NCBI GenBank assembly: GCA_933228895.1
Contig: OW121848.1
Location: 137,162,615-137,226,614, forward strand
Length of the DNA: 64,000 nt
Direction: 5' to 3'
From: Platycnemis pennipes
Lineage: Eukaryota > Arthropoda > Insecta > Odonata > Platycnemididae
Positions 23,240 to 35,553 of the stretch are shown here, in pieces. The notes under the pieces are model-generated. The model was not told the origin of the DNA and did not search any database. It saw only the letters and a list, made by a program, of their open reading frames with translations. Numbering within the stretch: position 1 is the first letter of the stretch; each line of letters begins with the position of its first letter. The translations under genes and the position numbers were made by a program.

Positions 23240-25365
23240 AGAGGATCTACATCTACATCTACACGATACCCTGCAAGCCACCGCGAGGGTGTGTGGCAGG
23301 GGGTGAAGGTCACCAAGCATTCACTACTAGCATGCAAGCAAGCAACTAAAGGGTCTCATGCAACTAGATTGTTAGTATCTATAGTATTTGAGGGGTTAAT
23401 ACATGCATCATGCACTACAGAATACTCTAAAATATTTCCCCTACCTATCCCTTTCCTATGCTGCCTATTCTGTTCTCTTATAGTACGGGGGAAAAAAGCC
23501 ATTTTGAATCTATTTGTACGACAATCTTATTTATCTGGTCGAATCTAGCATAATACGCTGGTGTTTTTAATATGTGCCTAACATCTTCAGTAAAGCTATC
23601 CGATTGAAATTTCTGCAATAGATTTAATCTGAACTTTAATCTACGCTCTGATAATGATTCCCACCCTAATTCTTGTATTAATTCTGATACACTACTCAAC
23701 CTATCGTAACACCTTTTGACGAACCTAGCTGCTCTACGCTGCACACTGTCTAGTTCTCTCATCAAACCTAATTCATTAGGATCCCATACACTGGCTGCAT
23801 ACTCAAGGTGGGGCCTAACTAGTGAAAAGTAGCATCGCTCTTTTGTCTTCTCATCACATTTCCCAAGTACTCTTTTTATAAATCCTAGCTTTCTCTTCGC
23901 TCGGCCGCATATTTCCCTTATGTGTCTTCCCCACGATAAATCTTTAGTGATTGTTACACCTAAATATCTTACGGTTTCAACGTTTTCGATCTTCGTGTTA
24001 TTAATTCTATAGGATCGCTCTATCGAATTATTCCTCCTCCAAAAATTGATAGCTACACACTTTTTAAGGTTGAGTTCTAACTGCCATTTGTCGCACCACT
24101 CTTGAATTGCATCTAAATCCTTGCTAAGTGATTTCGTGTCCTCTTCGTTTGATATACCCCTGTACACCACCGCATCGTCTGCAAAAAGTCTAAGGTTACT
24201 ACTAACTACGCTACCCAAATCGTTTATGTATAAAAGAAATAGAAGCGGACCTACTACGCTACCTTGGGGAACTCCCGATGTTACTTCGATTGTGTCCGAC
24301 ATGATACCATCTATGACAACCCTCTGCTCCTGCCCACTTAAGAATTCTTTTACCCAACATACAACGTCTTTATTTATACCAAAACTCTCTAACTTCAAGA
24401 TTAATTTGTCATGAGGAACTTTATCGGAAGCCTTTTTAAAATCTCAAAATATGGCATCAACTTCAGTACTGTTTTCGCCGTGGACTAAAATATCGTGTAC
24501 GAATAAAGCTAATTGTGTCTCGCAAGTTCTACCTTTCCGGAACCCATGCTGGCTGTTTATGAGTAATCCCTGACTATCCAAATGCCCCATGATCGAACTG
24601 ACTCTTATGTGCTCAAATATCTTACAAGAGATTGACGTGAGTGAAATGGGTCTGTAGTTACTAGGTTCTTCCCTATCACCGCTTTTAAATATAGGTGTAA
24701 TGTTAGCTACTTTCCAATCCTTGGGTACTGTGTGGTTCTTTAGTGTTTTATTGAATATTATTTCTAGATAGGGGGCTATTTCAGAAGCTAATGTTTTATA
24801 AACTCTGGAAGGAATTTGATCGGGACCTGGTGATTTGTTTTTACTTATGCTTTTTAACTGCTGCTCTATTCCGCGACATGAAATGTTTATTTCGGGCATT
24901 TGTTCACTGAAAGTGTTCGGCGGTGGTTCCACTGCGTTTTGTGACGATGAGTTGAATACACTTTGGAAGAAGGTGTTTAAAGTGTTGGCTTTTTCTACAC
25001 TGCTGGTGACTCTGATTCCTTTATCATTTTTAAGTGTGTGCACTGTGGACTTATTTCCCTGAAGCTCTCTCACATATGACCAAAACGCTTTAGGATTGCT
25101 ATCTAAATATTCTCCTAACATCTTGCTCTTGAAATGCGATAACGCTTGCCGACATGATTTCCTTGCTAATGCTCTCGATTTTTTATAGTTTTGAACTAGC
25201 TCATTTTTTTCCTCTACCGATAGACCCCGTCTGGCATTTTTCATCTTAGCGTGGCATACCCTTTGTCGCTTTAGTGATTTCCTAACCTCCGCGTTATACC
25301 ACCTTGGCTCTGTATTATCACTAATATATTTACTTGGTGGATGGCCCACAGGATGGCCCACAGAT
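23240..25365 (-). mobile_element. CR1/Jockey-like non-LTR retrotransposon, 5' truncated
   Basis: This is the best-preserved element in the window. Read on the minus strand, it opens inside ORF2 near 25361 and runs through the reverse transcriptase to a stop at 23478. A 3' UTR of about 230 bases follows, ending in a (TAGATG)n microsatellite at 23245-23262. Microsatellite 3' ends and heavy 5' truncation are typical of CR1/Jockey-group elements. The endonuclease and ORF1 are missing. A duplicated GGATGGCCCACA sits at the 5' junction (about 25339-25363). The clade is inferred from the RT motifs only. Confidence 0.9.
23478..25361 (-). pseudogene. Reverse transcriptase (ORF2 C-terminal two thirds), one in-frame stop
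   Basis: The enzyme would copy element RNA into DNA at a nicked target. Motifs in order are KSPGPDQIPSRVYKTL, VPKDWKVANITPIFKSGD, SNYRPISLTS, QHGFRKGRTCETQL, a stop, then FKKASDKVPHDKL, SGVPQGSVVGPLLFLLYIND and the catalytic FADD (codons at about 24174-24185), followed by VRYLGVTITKDLSWG and VRPHLEYAASVWDP. The two open stretches (25361-24444 and 24398-23478) lie in the same frame. They are separated by a TGA where relatives have a leucine codon, as in AIFLDFKKAFDK. The usual AFDK is ASDK here. Everything else in the palm looks intact, so this is a fairly young copy. The N-terminal endonuclease is absent. Confidence 0.9.
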
Positions 25366-26519
25366 TAACTTTCCATCCGACGAAATGCATTTGAAGTGAT
25401 TTTCAAAACTCGCACAAGGAAGAACAGTATTCAACGCAAAAATTACTGATGAAACTGGCATATAGGATCCACTTCACTGTCCTGATGCCCAGAATCACAC
25501 TATAACAGGAAATATTTAAAAGGACATTTTAAAAATTATATAAATAAATCCTTTGTTCTATTCCACAAAAATATAATCAAATAATACTCAACCGATTTCG
25601 GCCTTTTCAGGTTCATAACAAGATTTGAGTGCTTTTTTTAATGTTTTCAAAGTTTTTCATTTCAAGGTCCAGGTGCCATTGAAGCGAAAAGTGACTTGAG
25701 AGAGGGTATAAAAGAGGAATCACCCCTCTCAAGTGTCATTTGCATGTATAAAATTTTATTTACATTCCACAACTCGATAAATAATTTCAAAACTTACAAT
25801 ATTTTAAGGAGGTAAAATACAGTGGTAGCCATTCGGTTTAATTTTGAGAGAAAGACCTCGAAGGCATCATTGGTTTTTGCTCGATTTTTTCCACGCAGGA
25901 CGGAAGATCTTTTGTTCTGCCTATGGTATGGACTGGAGGTTTCGTAGACCGCTTTAGTCCGCAGAAGTGGCGGATTTCGCGTTCGGATACATCGCGTCGC
26001 GTCGGCGCGAAATTATCCTACGACATACAGGTGGCAAAACGGATAACGGATTTCCGGTCAATACGGAAAAACTGAAATTCTTCACTTAGTAAAGTAGCTC
26101 TCAAAATCAGTAATTAAGATACAAAAAATTCTATTATATTAATAAATCAAGTATTATTTCAATTTTTCAAAGTCCCTTTGTTAGCAACATATTAAATAAT
26201 TACTTAAATATGCTTTAATAAAAATTTTGAATATCGTTTTAAGTTCATTTTCCTTCATATACTTGTATTATAATCTTGGCCGTCAAGAATACATCACTGC
26301 TTGATTCACTATGGCATTCAAATCAGATATAAGTGCTTTTTGCATTGTTATGCAGGCTCATAATATGGCACACGTGCTCACCATTAATGGATTATTTTTA
26401 AATGAGCTTCTGCTCTTAGAACAACGAACGCTATATATGATCACTCTCAGTATCACAGATGGGCGAAGGTCTGAATTTTAAATATAATGGACTAGGGCCG
26501 AAATATTTCTTATCATCGA
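25366..26519. other. AT-rich spacer
   Basis: No gene recognised. CAACCGATTTCGGCCTTTTC near 25590 resembles motifs found at ends of several mobile elements but cannot be assigned. Confidence 0.3.
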
Positions 26520-27380
26520 GAGTGTCGGGGTAAAACAGAACAGAGGAAGAGTGAATGGCCCTGGCGTCAGGGTTGCAGGGGGGGGGGGTCTTGGAGCGCG
26601 GAAGAAACAAAGGAACGTTGATTCCCGCTCAATTATTATAGCAGAGCAGGGATATTGGGGGAGTAGACAGGTTGGAAGGGACAGCGGGGCAGATCCATAG
26701 ATTCGAACCCCACCCAGATATATATTATATACCTACAAGAGGTGTAGGAGGAAGGGAGATGGGTGAGAGACATTGGGGTAGACTTTGGGGGAGGGAAAAC
26801 GATGACGGGACCAATTTACTGTCACTGCTAATTTGTCATTAACGCAATGTGGAACGGGGAGGTGGTGGAGGGAGGTGACGAAGGACAATCGGAGGGTAAG
26901 CGAAGCGGGATCGGTTCAGAGGGTGAGAGAAGAGAGATGAGTGGTGGGATGGGTCCGGGATTGATGGGGTGGGGCGGGGAGTCGCTGGAGAAGGGTTGAA
27001 CCGAACCCCAAACCCTTGCCCGGAGGGTGTTTGCGAGGAAGGATAGCGGGCTGCGGGAGTTAAAAACTGAGAGAGGAGGGTGGCGTGTGGGAGGACGAGG
27101 AGACTCGGAAGGACACAAGAAATTCGCCGCTGATCAAAAGGGCGCTTGAGCTCACGCCAGCGAGGAGGGATAAGGGTCCCCCAGGGGAAGGATCGGAGTA
27201 AGTGGATGAGAAGAGCGGAAGGGGAAAAGGGTGGCCCAGTGGATGAATGGTCGTGAAGACGGATGCACGTATGGAGAGGAAAGGCATCGCCGGTACGGAC
27301 AGCTGAAGGGTGACGCACATCTCTTGACGACACCTTCAGTCATGGAACATATACCCCGCGGAAAATTAAAATTGGACACC
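26520..27380. other. GC-rich, purine-skewed island
   Basis: The plus strand is GA-rich, with a 10-base G-run at about 26578-26587. CpG is more frequent than in the flanks. Long minus-strand frames here are rich in Pro, Ser and Arg, as expected from CT-rich composition. None has a known domain. Confidence 0.3.
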
Positions 27381-28439
27381 GAGTGAGACTAGAGGAAGAA
27401 GAAATATCAATCGAATTACTCACAAAAATAATTGCGATTGGGTACGTGTTCAGGTGCCACTATGTTAGTAAATAATAGTCGCATTTATATGCAAAGTGCT
27501 AATAGCTATAACCTATAGTTAGTGCAACATAATGTCGAAATACCAACATGAAAAAACCACTATCATTCAGAACAGATACGCTGCAGTTTATGAAAAGAAT
27601 GATATGCTTTCCAAGCCCAAACATTATGTTAATATGATACACATAGTTGGTTAGAGAATATATAGTAAAACCACGTGAAAACAATCTTACGATTCATAAT
27701 CAATGGTGATGATGGAACAAGATATCCATCCTTGGATTGACGAGAGTTGAAGTCACCGCACATACCAAACTGTACAGGACATTACACATTCCAACTTATT
27801 TTTTTCTTTCGAAATATCTCCAAATAAAATTCAAGCATCTAACTGACGCAGTTTATAATTCCTCTTTTAAGTTACTAATACTTCTAATAAAGCATTAAGC
27901 ATTTCCGGTACAACTTCTACCGCGGAAAATATTCCCCCCATCAGTTGAATTTAGATTTATGGGATGTGACATTATCAAATTAAGTTGACAAGATGGTTTC
28001 ATCCCTATTAGGGACCCCGTACCTTTCCACGAACTTAAATCCAGGAAACAAAAACAAAACAATCGGTATCTGATGTAGTTAGGACAATGATATTCAAATA
28101 TTGTTTTTCTTGAGAAATTGGTGCTAACAAATTCGCAACATATGGGTTTATCTCACTTAGAAGGCTATTTTCGTCACGTTCGACATTTCTAGGAGTGTTC
28201 CCTAAATTATCCAAGGCCCCGGCGCACTGGGAAGAGTACCGGCCGGACAAAATATCAATGGATCCGAACCTCCGGCGAGATGGGGAGATGAAATGATGAC
28301 GAAACATATCGGGAGAAAGTACGAGATAACAGCAGAAGAAAATTAAAATAGAAGTAAATGAAAGAGGCATTAACCAGCTAGGGCTCAGGGTGGTAATCTG
28401 GCCCCGGTAAAGAAAAAAAACTACAAAAATAAAGAAATA

Positions 28440-28770
28440 TTAAGGAAAGGGATACGAGGGATTGACGGAAACATCTTTCTGGGGATTTGTGTGGACGTAG
28501 GGCTCAGCCGCGGTTTTAAGTCGACGTCGGACCGTGGAGGGGGAGGAGGGGGTATGGGGTGGGAGGGGAGGTGGGTGGAGGATCAGCGCGGCGAGGAAAG
28601 CGCAGAAGTCGATGCGGCTCCAGACGGCGCAACAGATGCGAAATGAGTGGGTTAGAGAGAGGGAGATAGAGAGAGAAAGAGAGAGGAAAGAAAACGAAAG
28701 GAACACGTGGCTTAAAAGAGAAGGGGGCGTAAGTAATTGGATGCAGTTCTACGGCGCCCGAAATCATAAT
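28440..28770. other. GC-rich, GA-skewed island with (GA)n
   Basis: It includes GA-rich simple sequence at about 28655-28690. No coding exon was recognised on either strand. Confidence 0.3.
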
Positions 28771-31099
28771 TCACGTCCGACAAGATCCACCTCTGATTCC
28801 CTTCATAAAACCCATAACAAAGTACAAGCTCGTGACATTACAATGAGCATCCAAGCGCACGAAATTTAATCCATCCCATTTGATTTTGGTTGAAAAGAGA
28901 CTCGGGTTTTGGTATAATTTTAAAGTTGGGAGAACTTTATCGTGGAGGGTATATTTCACTCCTGGTGTTATCTATCTCCAGATTACATTATCGCATCAAT
29001 TTCATCTGAAACTATTGAATATATACGAAATTTTCAGAATTATCCGATATTATTAGCAATCTTATATCCACCTTTGATTTTCGAGTGTTTTTACTGCACA
29101 TGGAGAAACACTTGAGGTGAAATATCCTGAGAACGTAATAAATGAAGTAAGTGAATATTATATTTGTGCCCAAAACGATTTGGGCACAAATAGTTTCCAT
29201 TGGTTACCCACTATTTCACAACCACATTCATCCACACGCTTCATTGGGACTTATGAATATCATAAACCTCCAAATGTCTTTTTTCTAATATCTGCAAATA
29301 AAGGATGACGTACCTTCTCGTACATTCCTAAATTTCCGAATAAAGGTTGGTTTTACTTCAGAATAAAGGTTGCTGTCCGTCCGAGATATCAATTGCTTAG
29401 AATTTCATTTATTCAGAGAAATCAATACATCACAGGGCGTTCGATAGACAAATGATAGATGGATACATTAACTAGAACTTCCATTTGGGGGTGTGCTCAA
29501 TAATATCATTAATTATTAGAGCAGTATTTTTTCGCAGAAAATGAGAGGCAGCAAAGATTGCGTAGGTTGGTTTGTTGAAATTAAAAGAATCCCTTCTTGG
29601 GTGGATTGGCTAAAGCTTTCTCAATCATTTATTTAATTAGCTTCTCAGTATTATCTTGGTTTCAGGGTCGTTCTCAGTGAGACACATTGTTTTTTCTCTC
29701 TCCTTTATTGATAGGTTTAATCAACGAAGTACTCCTATTCGATAACTAATGTGGTTGCTTACCATTGCACGCCTTTCCTATTACCATTTCTTATCTTCCA
29801 TTTCTGATTCATCTTGTAATATATTGTCGTTTTTCCGAACGTGTGTTGAATCATTCCTTCATCATCTTGATAATTTTGCACCAACCTCAAGGCTAATTCT
29901 ACCTTTTTGGGTGCAAGGGTTCTTTTATTTACACTCCCTGAGGAAATTCATTTATTTCATCCCCTCCTTGATTTCAACATCTCTGACAGCTCTTATCTCC
30001 CTGCTTTTTGCATTGCTCTTTATCTGTTCATTCTCACCCACCGGACAGTTTTTTCGCTAGATTACTTATAATTATTATTTTTTTATATTAAATCATCCTC
30101 TTCGCTTCTTCCGCATAATAAAGACTTTTACTGTGAAAAATTAACATGCAACAAGGTTTTCCCAGGAAATTCTATCTTTATCAGCGTTATATTATATTTT
30201 ATGCTTGTTTTCGAAGCCAGTATAAAGATGCGCCACGATGAACTTGATTTCACTCATGATACTTCACATCTGCATGTTTATTTCTTAGCTTCCAACATAA
30301 TAGTGCTTTATTATTTCCTGCTCACTAACGATACCCACATCGATAGTTCTTTAATCATCTGTGTCGTTCATATAATCTATAGGCTCTACCTTGGAATTTG
30401 GCTCGGGTAATGATTCGACCGTAATCGGATGTAATATATGCGGTAATGGTTCGACCCAATCCACCTTAAATATTCAAGCATCCTTTCTGCCATGAAAAGT
30501 AATATCTCCTTTTTCTTAAACCGTGGACGTTTCACTAAGCCCTTTCTTTTTATGATAAAGAAGAAGGTTGCCTAAAAATAGAGAGCTTTTCAAAATAAAG
30601 ACGACGTTTTGCAATATGATCCACTCGCATAATCAAAGCCGATGAATACTTATTTGACACTAACGCATAAACACATACCCATTTACGTTACTAAACATAC
30701 CTATAAAACCAGTCACTTCTACATGGACTTTTTGGCCATCTTTTACAAGCTACTCCTAATGTGTGCGTACATAAAATTCAACGTACTATACGCAAATTCA
30801 ATGTATTATGGATAACTGCCCATGACTGCATAACCATCCTACAGAATAACAGTGGCTTATCTGAGAATCATGTTATGATTCTGAGCTAATAATACAATAG
30901 CTGAGAATCATATTCTTTCTTCTTTTTTATATTCTTTTGAGGCGAGATAAACGCAACCTGATGGATGCACACAGTAATCTCAAGGAAATGTATACTTAGG
31001 CCAGGTGATTAATAACATCAGAAACTTCGCATAAACTCCATGTGATATTTTTCATTACTTTACGAACACAACAGTTTGGAGGAAGGTATTTACAGGTGA
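28771..31099. other. AT-rich spacer
   Basis: No gene recognised, apart from a short perfect palindrome at 29162-29191, listed separately. Confidence 0.35.
29162..29191. repeat. Perfect 13-bp inverted repeat
   Basis: ATTTGTGCCCAAA and TTTGGGCACAAAT flank a 4-base loop (ACGA). The surroundings are AT-rich with no gene. It is not followed by a T-run. Confidence 0.9.
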
Positions 31100-31107
31100 A
31101 CGATGAT

Positions 31108-31465
31108 ATTTTCCCCGCCCGAAACTTCTCCAGGGGGGTTGTGTTTGAAACCTTCGGAATTATCTCGAATAGGTAACCAAGGAGTCACGTGGTACAAACA
31201 CGAATGGTTTGCAAATTTTATATCCCTGAATCGCTCGTTACATTATCAAAAATTGTTTTCACTTGAGTTTTTCTCATCTCTCTCGGCTATAGATCCCACA
31301 AATGAGATAAAACGCAATTGTAAACAATGAAAGAGGTTGTAATCAGAGGTTTTAGAACATCAAATTTGCGAGCCATTCTTGTTTATACCACGTGACTCCT
31401 TGGTTACCTACCTGAAATAATCTCGACGGTTTCAAACACAACTCCCCAGGGGAATAAATTAAAAC
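31108..31465. repeat. Long inverted repeat with about 110-base arms
   Basis: The left arm (31108-31218) and right arm (31367-31465) are inverted copies, around 80-85% identical by eye. The core GGTAACCAAGGAGTCACGTG is perfectly conserved. The centre (31219-31366) is unrelated AT-rich DNA. Both arms, read outward to inward, keep the same open frame containing LCLKPS and GNQGVTWYK followed by EW. The arms could be ends of a foldback element or an inverted duplication of a coding fragment. I do not recognise the peptide. Confidence 0.85.
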
Positions 31466-31499
31466 AACCACGGCTTTTCCACGGGATCGCGTAATATGA

Positions 31500-32060
31500 A
31501 GTTCCGGGATAGCTTCTCTATTCCTCCCGTCATCCCAAATGCCTGCTACACCGCCTCCCGTCCGTCCAATGTCCACCCTCCCTTCCTCGTCATACCCCTC
31601 CCCCAAGAGTCGTCCCAACACTTCCCCTCCACCCCCTGTCCACCCCTCCCTCCCTCACTCGCCTCCGTCCGTCGCATGCGCCATCACCCGTGCTCAACCC
31701 CCGCGCGTCCGATCAACCCCCGAATCCCTCCTCACCCTCACCCTCCCGCCCCATTCCGCCATGGCCATACAAGGGCCGGGCGGAGCTGACCGAGCACAAG
31801 CATTTTCCCTGACCCAACCAATCGATAACTCATCGGTGTAAAAGGGTATTAGGTCTGGCGGACCCAAGACGGCAGTGAGAGGGAGGAGTGGCAAGGGGTT
31901 GTGGGAGGGGAAGGGGGCGGGGGAGTGGGGTAAATGCCGCGGGGCTGAGAGGAGGATAAGGATATAGGGCGCAAGGGAAGGAGGTTTAGGGGGGGAGGGT
32001 AAAGCGGGAGGTAAATGTGTTTTTAGAGCGAAGAGGCCGGAGAAGGGTTTAGTTTCCATA
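31500..32060. other. GC-rich island, CT-rich then GA-rich
   Basis: The plus strand is CT-rich at 31510-31780 and GA-rich at 31850-32040. No exon recognised. Confidence 0.3.
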
Positions 32061-33859
32061 AAAAAATAAAACATCCCAGCAGTCTCAAATGGCATATGTG
32101 AGCATCATTAATTTTTTTACGGTGCCCTCTCGGTAGGGCTCGGTTCAAGGATATCGAAAATATCAAACGTCAACTAAAACATCTAAAATGTAACAGGAGA
32201 GATAGGCAAAAACTATCGTGAAATGTGTGTCCACGCTGGATGTTCCAGAGAGGTTTATTTGGTGTCTTATGCGAGATAAAAAAAATACGAAGTCACCTGA
32301 GCACGCAACAACCGATTGCTTGAAGGCTGAAATTGAAAATATAGGTATTTGCAGACACGAGCGAATCTTAACTGAGAATTACGTCCGTAAACTGCTTTAG
32401 ATTAGTACCAAAAATAAACTCGTAATACCGGATAGCGATGTGAAGAAAAAGAATCGAAATAAAATTGAGGAGCTCACAAAAAATAATTAACATTTTTAAT
32501 ACTATAAAAATGAGTCCATGTAAATTGACCTCCACCCAGTATAGTCAAAATGAATGGTATGATAAAAATCATTAAGCTAATGAAATTACGCAGAAAAAAT
32601 ATACAAGCACACGAAATTGAAGTGAGAGCGGAAATTGTAGTAAGGAGATGAGTAACACCAATATTAGCATTGGTGAACAATTATCATGATAGTTCAGTTT
32701 ATCTTGTGATATTATCATTCCTCTTACTTTTTTTTCTTCCATTGAGCGAAGTCGCTCTCCAGTATTAAATGTTTCTTCTGCCTTAATGGAAACCGTTAAT
32801 CTTTTTAAAACGTAGATAATATAGTCCATCACTTTCTTGCGGTAGGTAAGAAGAAAGAGAGCGCCAATCTCAATTCAAAGCGCTTAACCTCACCCTAGCA
32901 TTGAGCCTGCGGTAGAATTCAGTAGTAAGTATAAGCATATGCATTTTTATTAACTATTTAACATAAGTTTTTGATATTGCACACAACAAATGTGACCAAA
33001 ACAATCAGGGATTTATAGTGTTATTATCATTCATTAAATTCATCACAATAATTTTTTCAACAATATTTCTCTTGGTAGTGTAGTTTTCGAACATTATAGT
33101 TTATGAAATACTTTCTTGTATTTATCATAGTGCCATATTAATGAAGAATGCTTCCCATGACCTTCATCCGTCCAACAATTCTCTTTCGTGTATTGTTTCC
33201 AAAATCTCAATCTTTTTCGACCTTCACTCCCAGAATAACGTAACTGATGACTATCTTTTTCCATTATGACAATGGCTATTGACATTTTACTTTCACAGTC
33301 TAACAGTCCCACCCACGAATTTCCTTTTAGGCATCGCGATTGGGCCAGCTGAACCTCAATACGTACAATGAGTAGAGCTTGCACTGGACTTGTACTACAA
33401 TCAAGATTGAATGAATTCATTTCTCTTTGCAGGCAGGTATTTGGGTTCGAAAAAATTTTCTAGGACAGTTGTCTAAGAGTGATACACTAAGCACGATGAA
33501 AACTCTCAAAAAGTCAGAGGCTGAGTCTTATCTCAACAAAATTCCTAACTTTTTCAGTAAATCTCTGTCGCCATACGGGTATATCTCCCGAGGCAAGAAG
33601 TTTACATGAAGGATTGCAGTGCGGAAGAACGGTTTACGTGTATATTTCTGAATTACGGATTATTAATACGCGAAAGCTCAAACTAATCAAAATTCGTGTC
33701 AGTTGAGCATAAAATAATAATTGCAAAGCTTGGCAATCTATTTTGGACGTTAATTACTGAGGAAAGAGAGTATAAACTTTTAGGATAAAAGAAAAGGGAG
33801 TGAGAAATATTGATAGAGTGCAGAGAAAAGGATAACCATCAATGCAAGAAAACATCTTG
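32061..33859. other. Spacer with unassigned open frames
   Basis: A plus-strand frame of 60 codons (32218-32400) and a minus-strand frame of 108 codons (33094-33420) have no recognisable domain. A possible plus-strand terminal exon at 33433-33609 is discussed in the findings. Confidence 0.3.
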
Positions 33860-34890
33860 CCGCGCTATGACTTCGATGGAAGAAACGGAGGAACTGGAAA
33901 TTCTGGAAAAGGAGGAAAAGAGGAAAGTTGGGATACAAAACAGGAGAGAAACACGAGGGGAGGATCAGGGCGACAAATGAAGCAAGGCAGGGAAGGATTT
34001 GACAGACAGTGGCGATGAGTGGGGGAAAGAGGACGGGAAGAAACGCTGAAGAAAAAGAAAACGAATGAGGGATTCGCAGTCAGGTTTCCGTACCGTGGGA
34101 CAGCAAAAGGAGAGGAGAGTGAGTTAACGTGGCGAAGGATAAGAGGCGGAAGAGGAAGGGGCAAAAAAGAGGGATATGGAGGGATGGAAAACGACCAAGG
34201 GATGGGGGTGAAAAGAGAGAGAGGGAGGGGATGAGGGGGTGGTTGGGCGGCCACGGGGGTCCGAAGGGCCCGAAGCAATATATGTGATGGATAGCGAACC
34301 CGGGATACGAGGGGGGAAGGGTGGAATACGACGGTGTTATGGCCATAGGTACGGAACGAAAAGATGGGGAAGGAGGGAGGAGAGGGGGGGGAGGGGTCGG
34401 GGAGGGGGGAATCACGTGGAGGGAGGTAGGAGGAGGGGATGCGTTGGGAGGGGGAGGCAGAAAGGGGCGGGGGGAGGCGATAGAAGAGGGGTGGGGGAAA
34501 AAGAGGAGACCGTGTCGGGTACCTACGAGGGGGAGAGGGTAGGCGAGAGGGGAGGGGAAAGAATCGTCTTTATTGAAGGCGAGATTGAGACTGTCGAGTT
34601 CCTTTTTACATCCAACCCAGAAAAGGAAGAAAAATAGTCCGGAACGGGGGGATTCGGAGTCAGCGGGGTCTGCAGAACGGGAGAGCGATATAAATTAATG
34701 GGGAAGGGTGCGCGTTGGGCATTAGGGTGAGACAAAAGATTGCGCGCAAATCGGGCGGGGGACGACTGGTTTTGGCTTCGCGCGTGGGTGGTAGGGAAAT
34801 GGGGTGGAGCTCACTGGCGAGGGGTCATCGCTGGTCTTAGTGAAGAGTGTCGCTGGAGGGGAAGGGAGAGGAGAGGATGTGATGCAAAGT
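33860..34890. other. Extended polypurine-skewed GC island
   Basis: For about a kilobase the plus strand is dominated by G and A, with many GGGG and GGGAGG runs (densest at 34200-34560). The long Gly/Arg/Glu frames on plus and Pro/Ser/Leu frames on minus are compositional artefacts. Confidence 0.4.
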
Positions 34891-35016
34891 AAAAAAAATA
34901 GGCAATGGAGATAGAATTGAGGGGAGAGTATATTAATAACTATACCTGCTTTGCTGTTTGGAGATGGATGAAAACGAAGAGAGCCATAATGAATACGAAC
35001 GAAGACGTAAGGGTAG

Positions 35017-35553
35017 AATGGGGTCGTTTACCATATTTTTCTTATTGCCGAATCTGATAGAGTTTGTGAAATAAAAATACTTATATTTTTCCGTTTTTTG
35101 ATCCGTCAATTATTTCTCGAGTTATAGCCTTCGAAAAACTGATGTTTTTAACCCTTTCGGGAAAGTGGGCGTGGTGCAACCTCTGACGTATATCGACTTC
35201 GTCCAATTACAACTGAGCCCGCGAAGCTACTTCGCCTTACCGCAAAGGGGGGGACACAGGTGACTCTGCCTACGGAAGCGGTTGCGACAGGATCTGTGCG
35301 AGCAGACCTTTCGAGAACCCCCCTCCACTTCCTCCTCTTTCCATAAGAGCAGTCAAGGACGGGAGGAAAATGACGTCAATGTTATCACAGCAGCTTTTTC
35401 GGTGGGCGTCACCTTTTGCTTATTTTAATTTTTCATTTATGAATGAATGGTTGTGGTTATAAGATTAATTTTTCACAAAATTTCTTTTTTCGTTTCCATC
35501 TAACGATTTCGTGTACAAAATTGCGATTTCGGTTCCGAGTAAACGCCCCCATT
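35017..35553 (-). mobile_element. TIR element (MITE-like) copy 2
   Basis: It is inverted relative to copies 1 and 4. The ends are AATGGGGTCGTTTACCATAT on the left and, complemented, AATGGGGGCGTTTACTCGG on the right. This gives terminal inverted repeats matching at about 14 of 16 bases. It contains TGACGTCA at 35371-35378 and the GCGAAGCTACTTCGCC core. No coding capacity. Confidence 0.85.

Noticed and set aside
25590..25620. Penelope-like or other element end (CCGATTTCGG motif)
   Set aside because: A single short motif with no neighbouring recognisable coding or repeat.
26690..26715. tRNA B box on the minus strand (GGTTCGAATC)
   Set aside because: No A box at the right distance and no fold.
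34019..34637. Gly/Arg/Glu-rich plus-strand frames
   Set aside because: Low-complexity translation of a polypurine tract.
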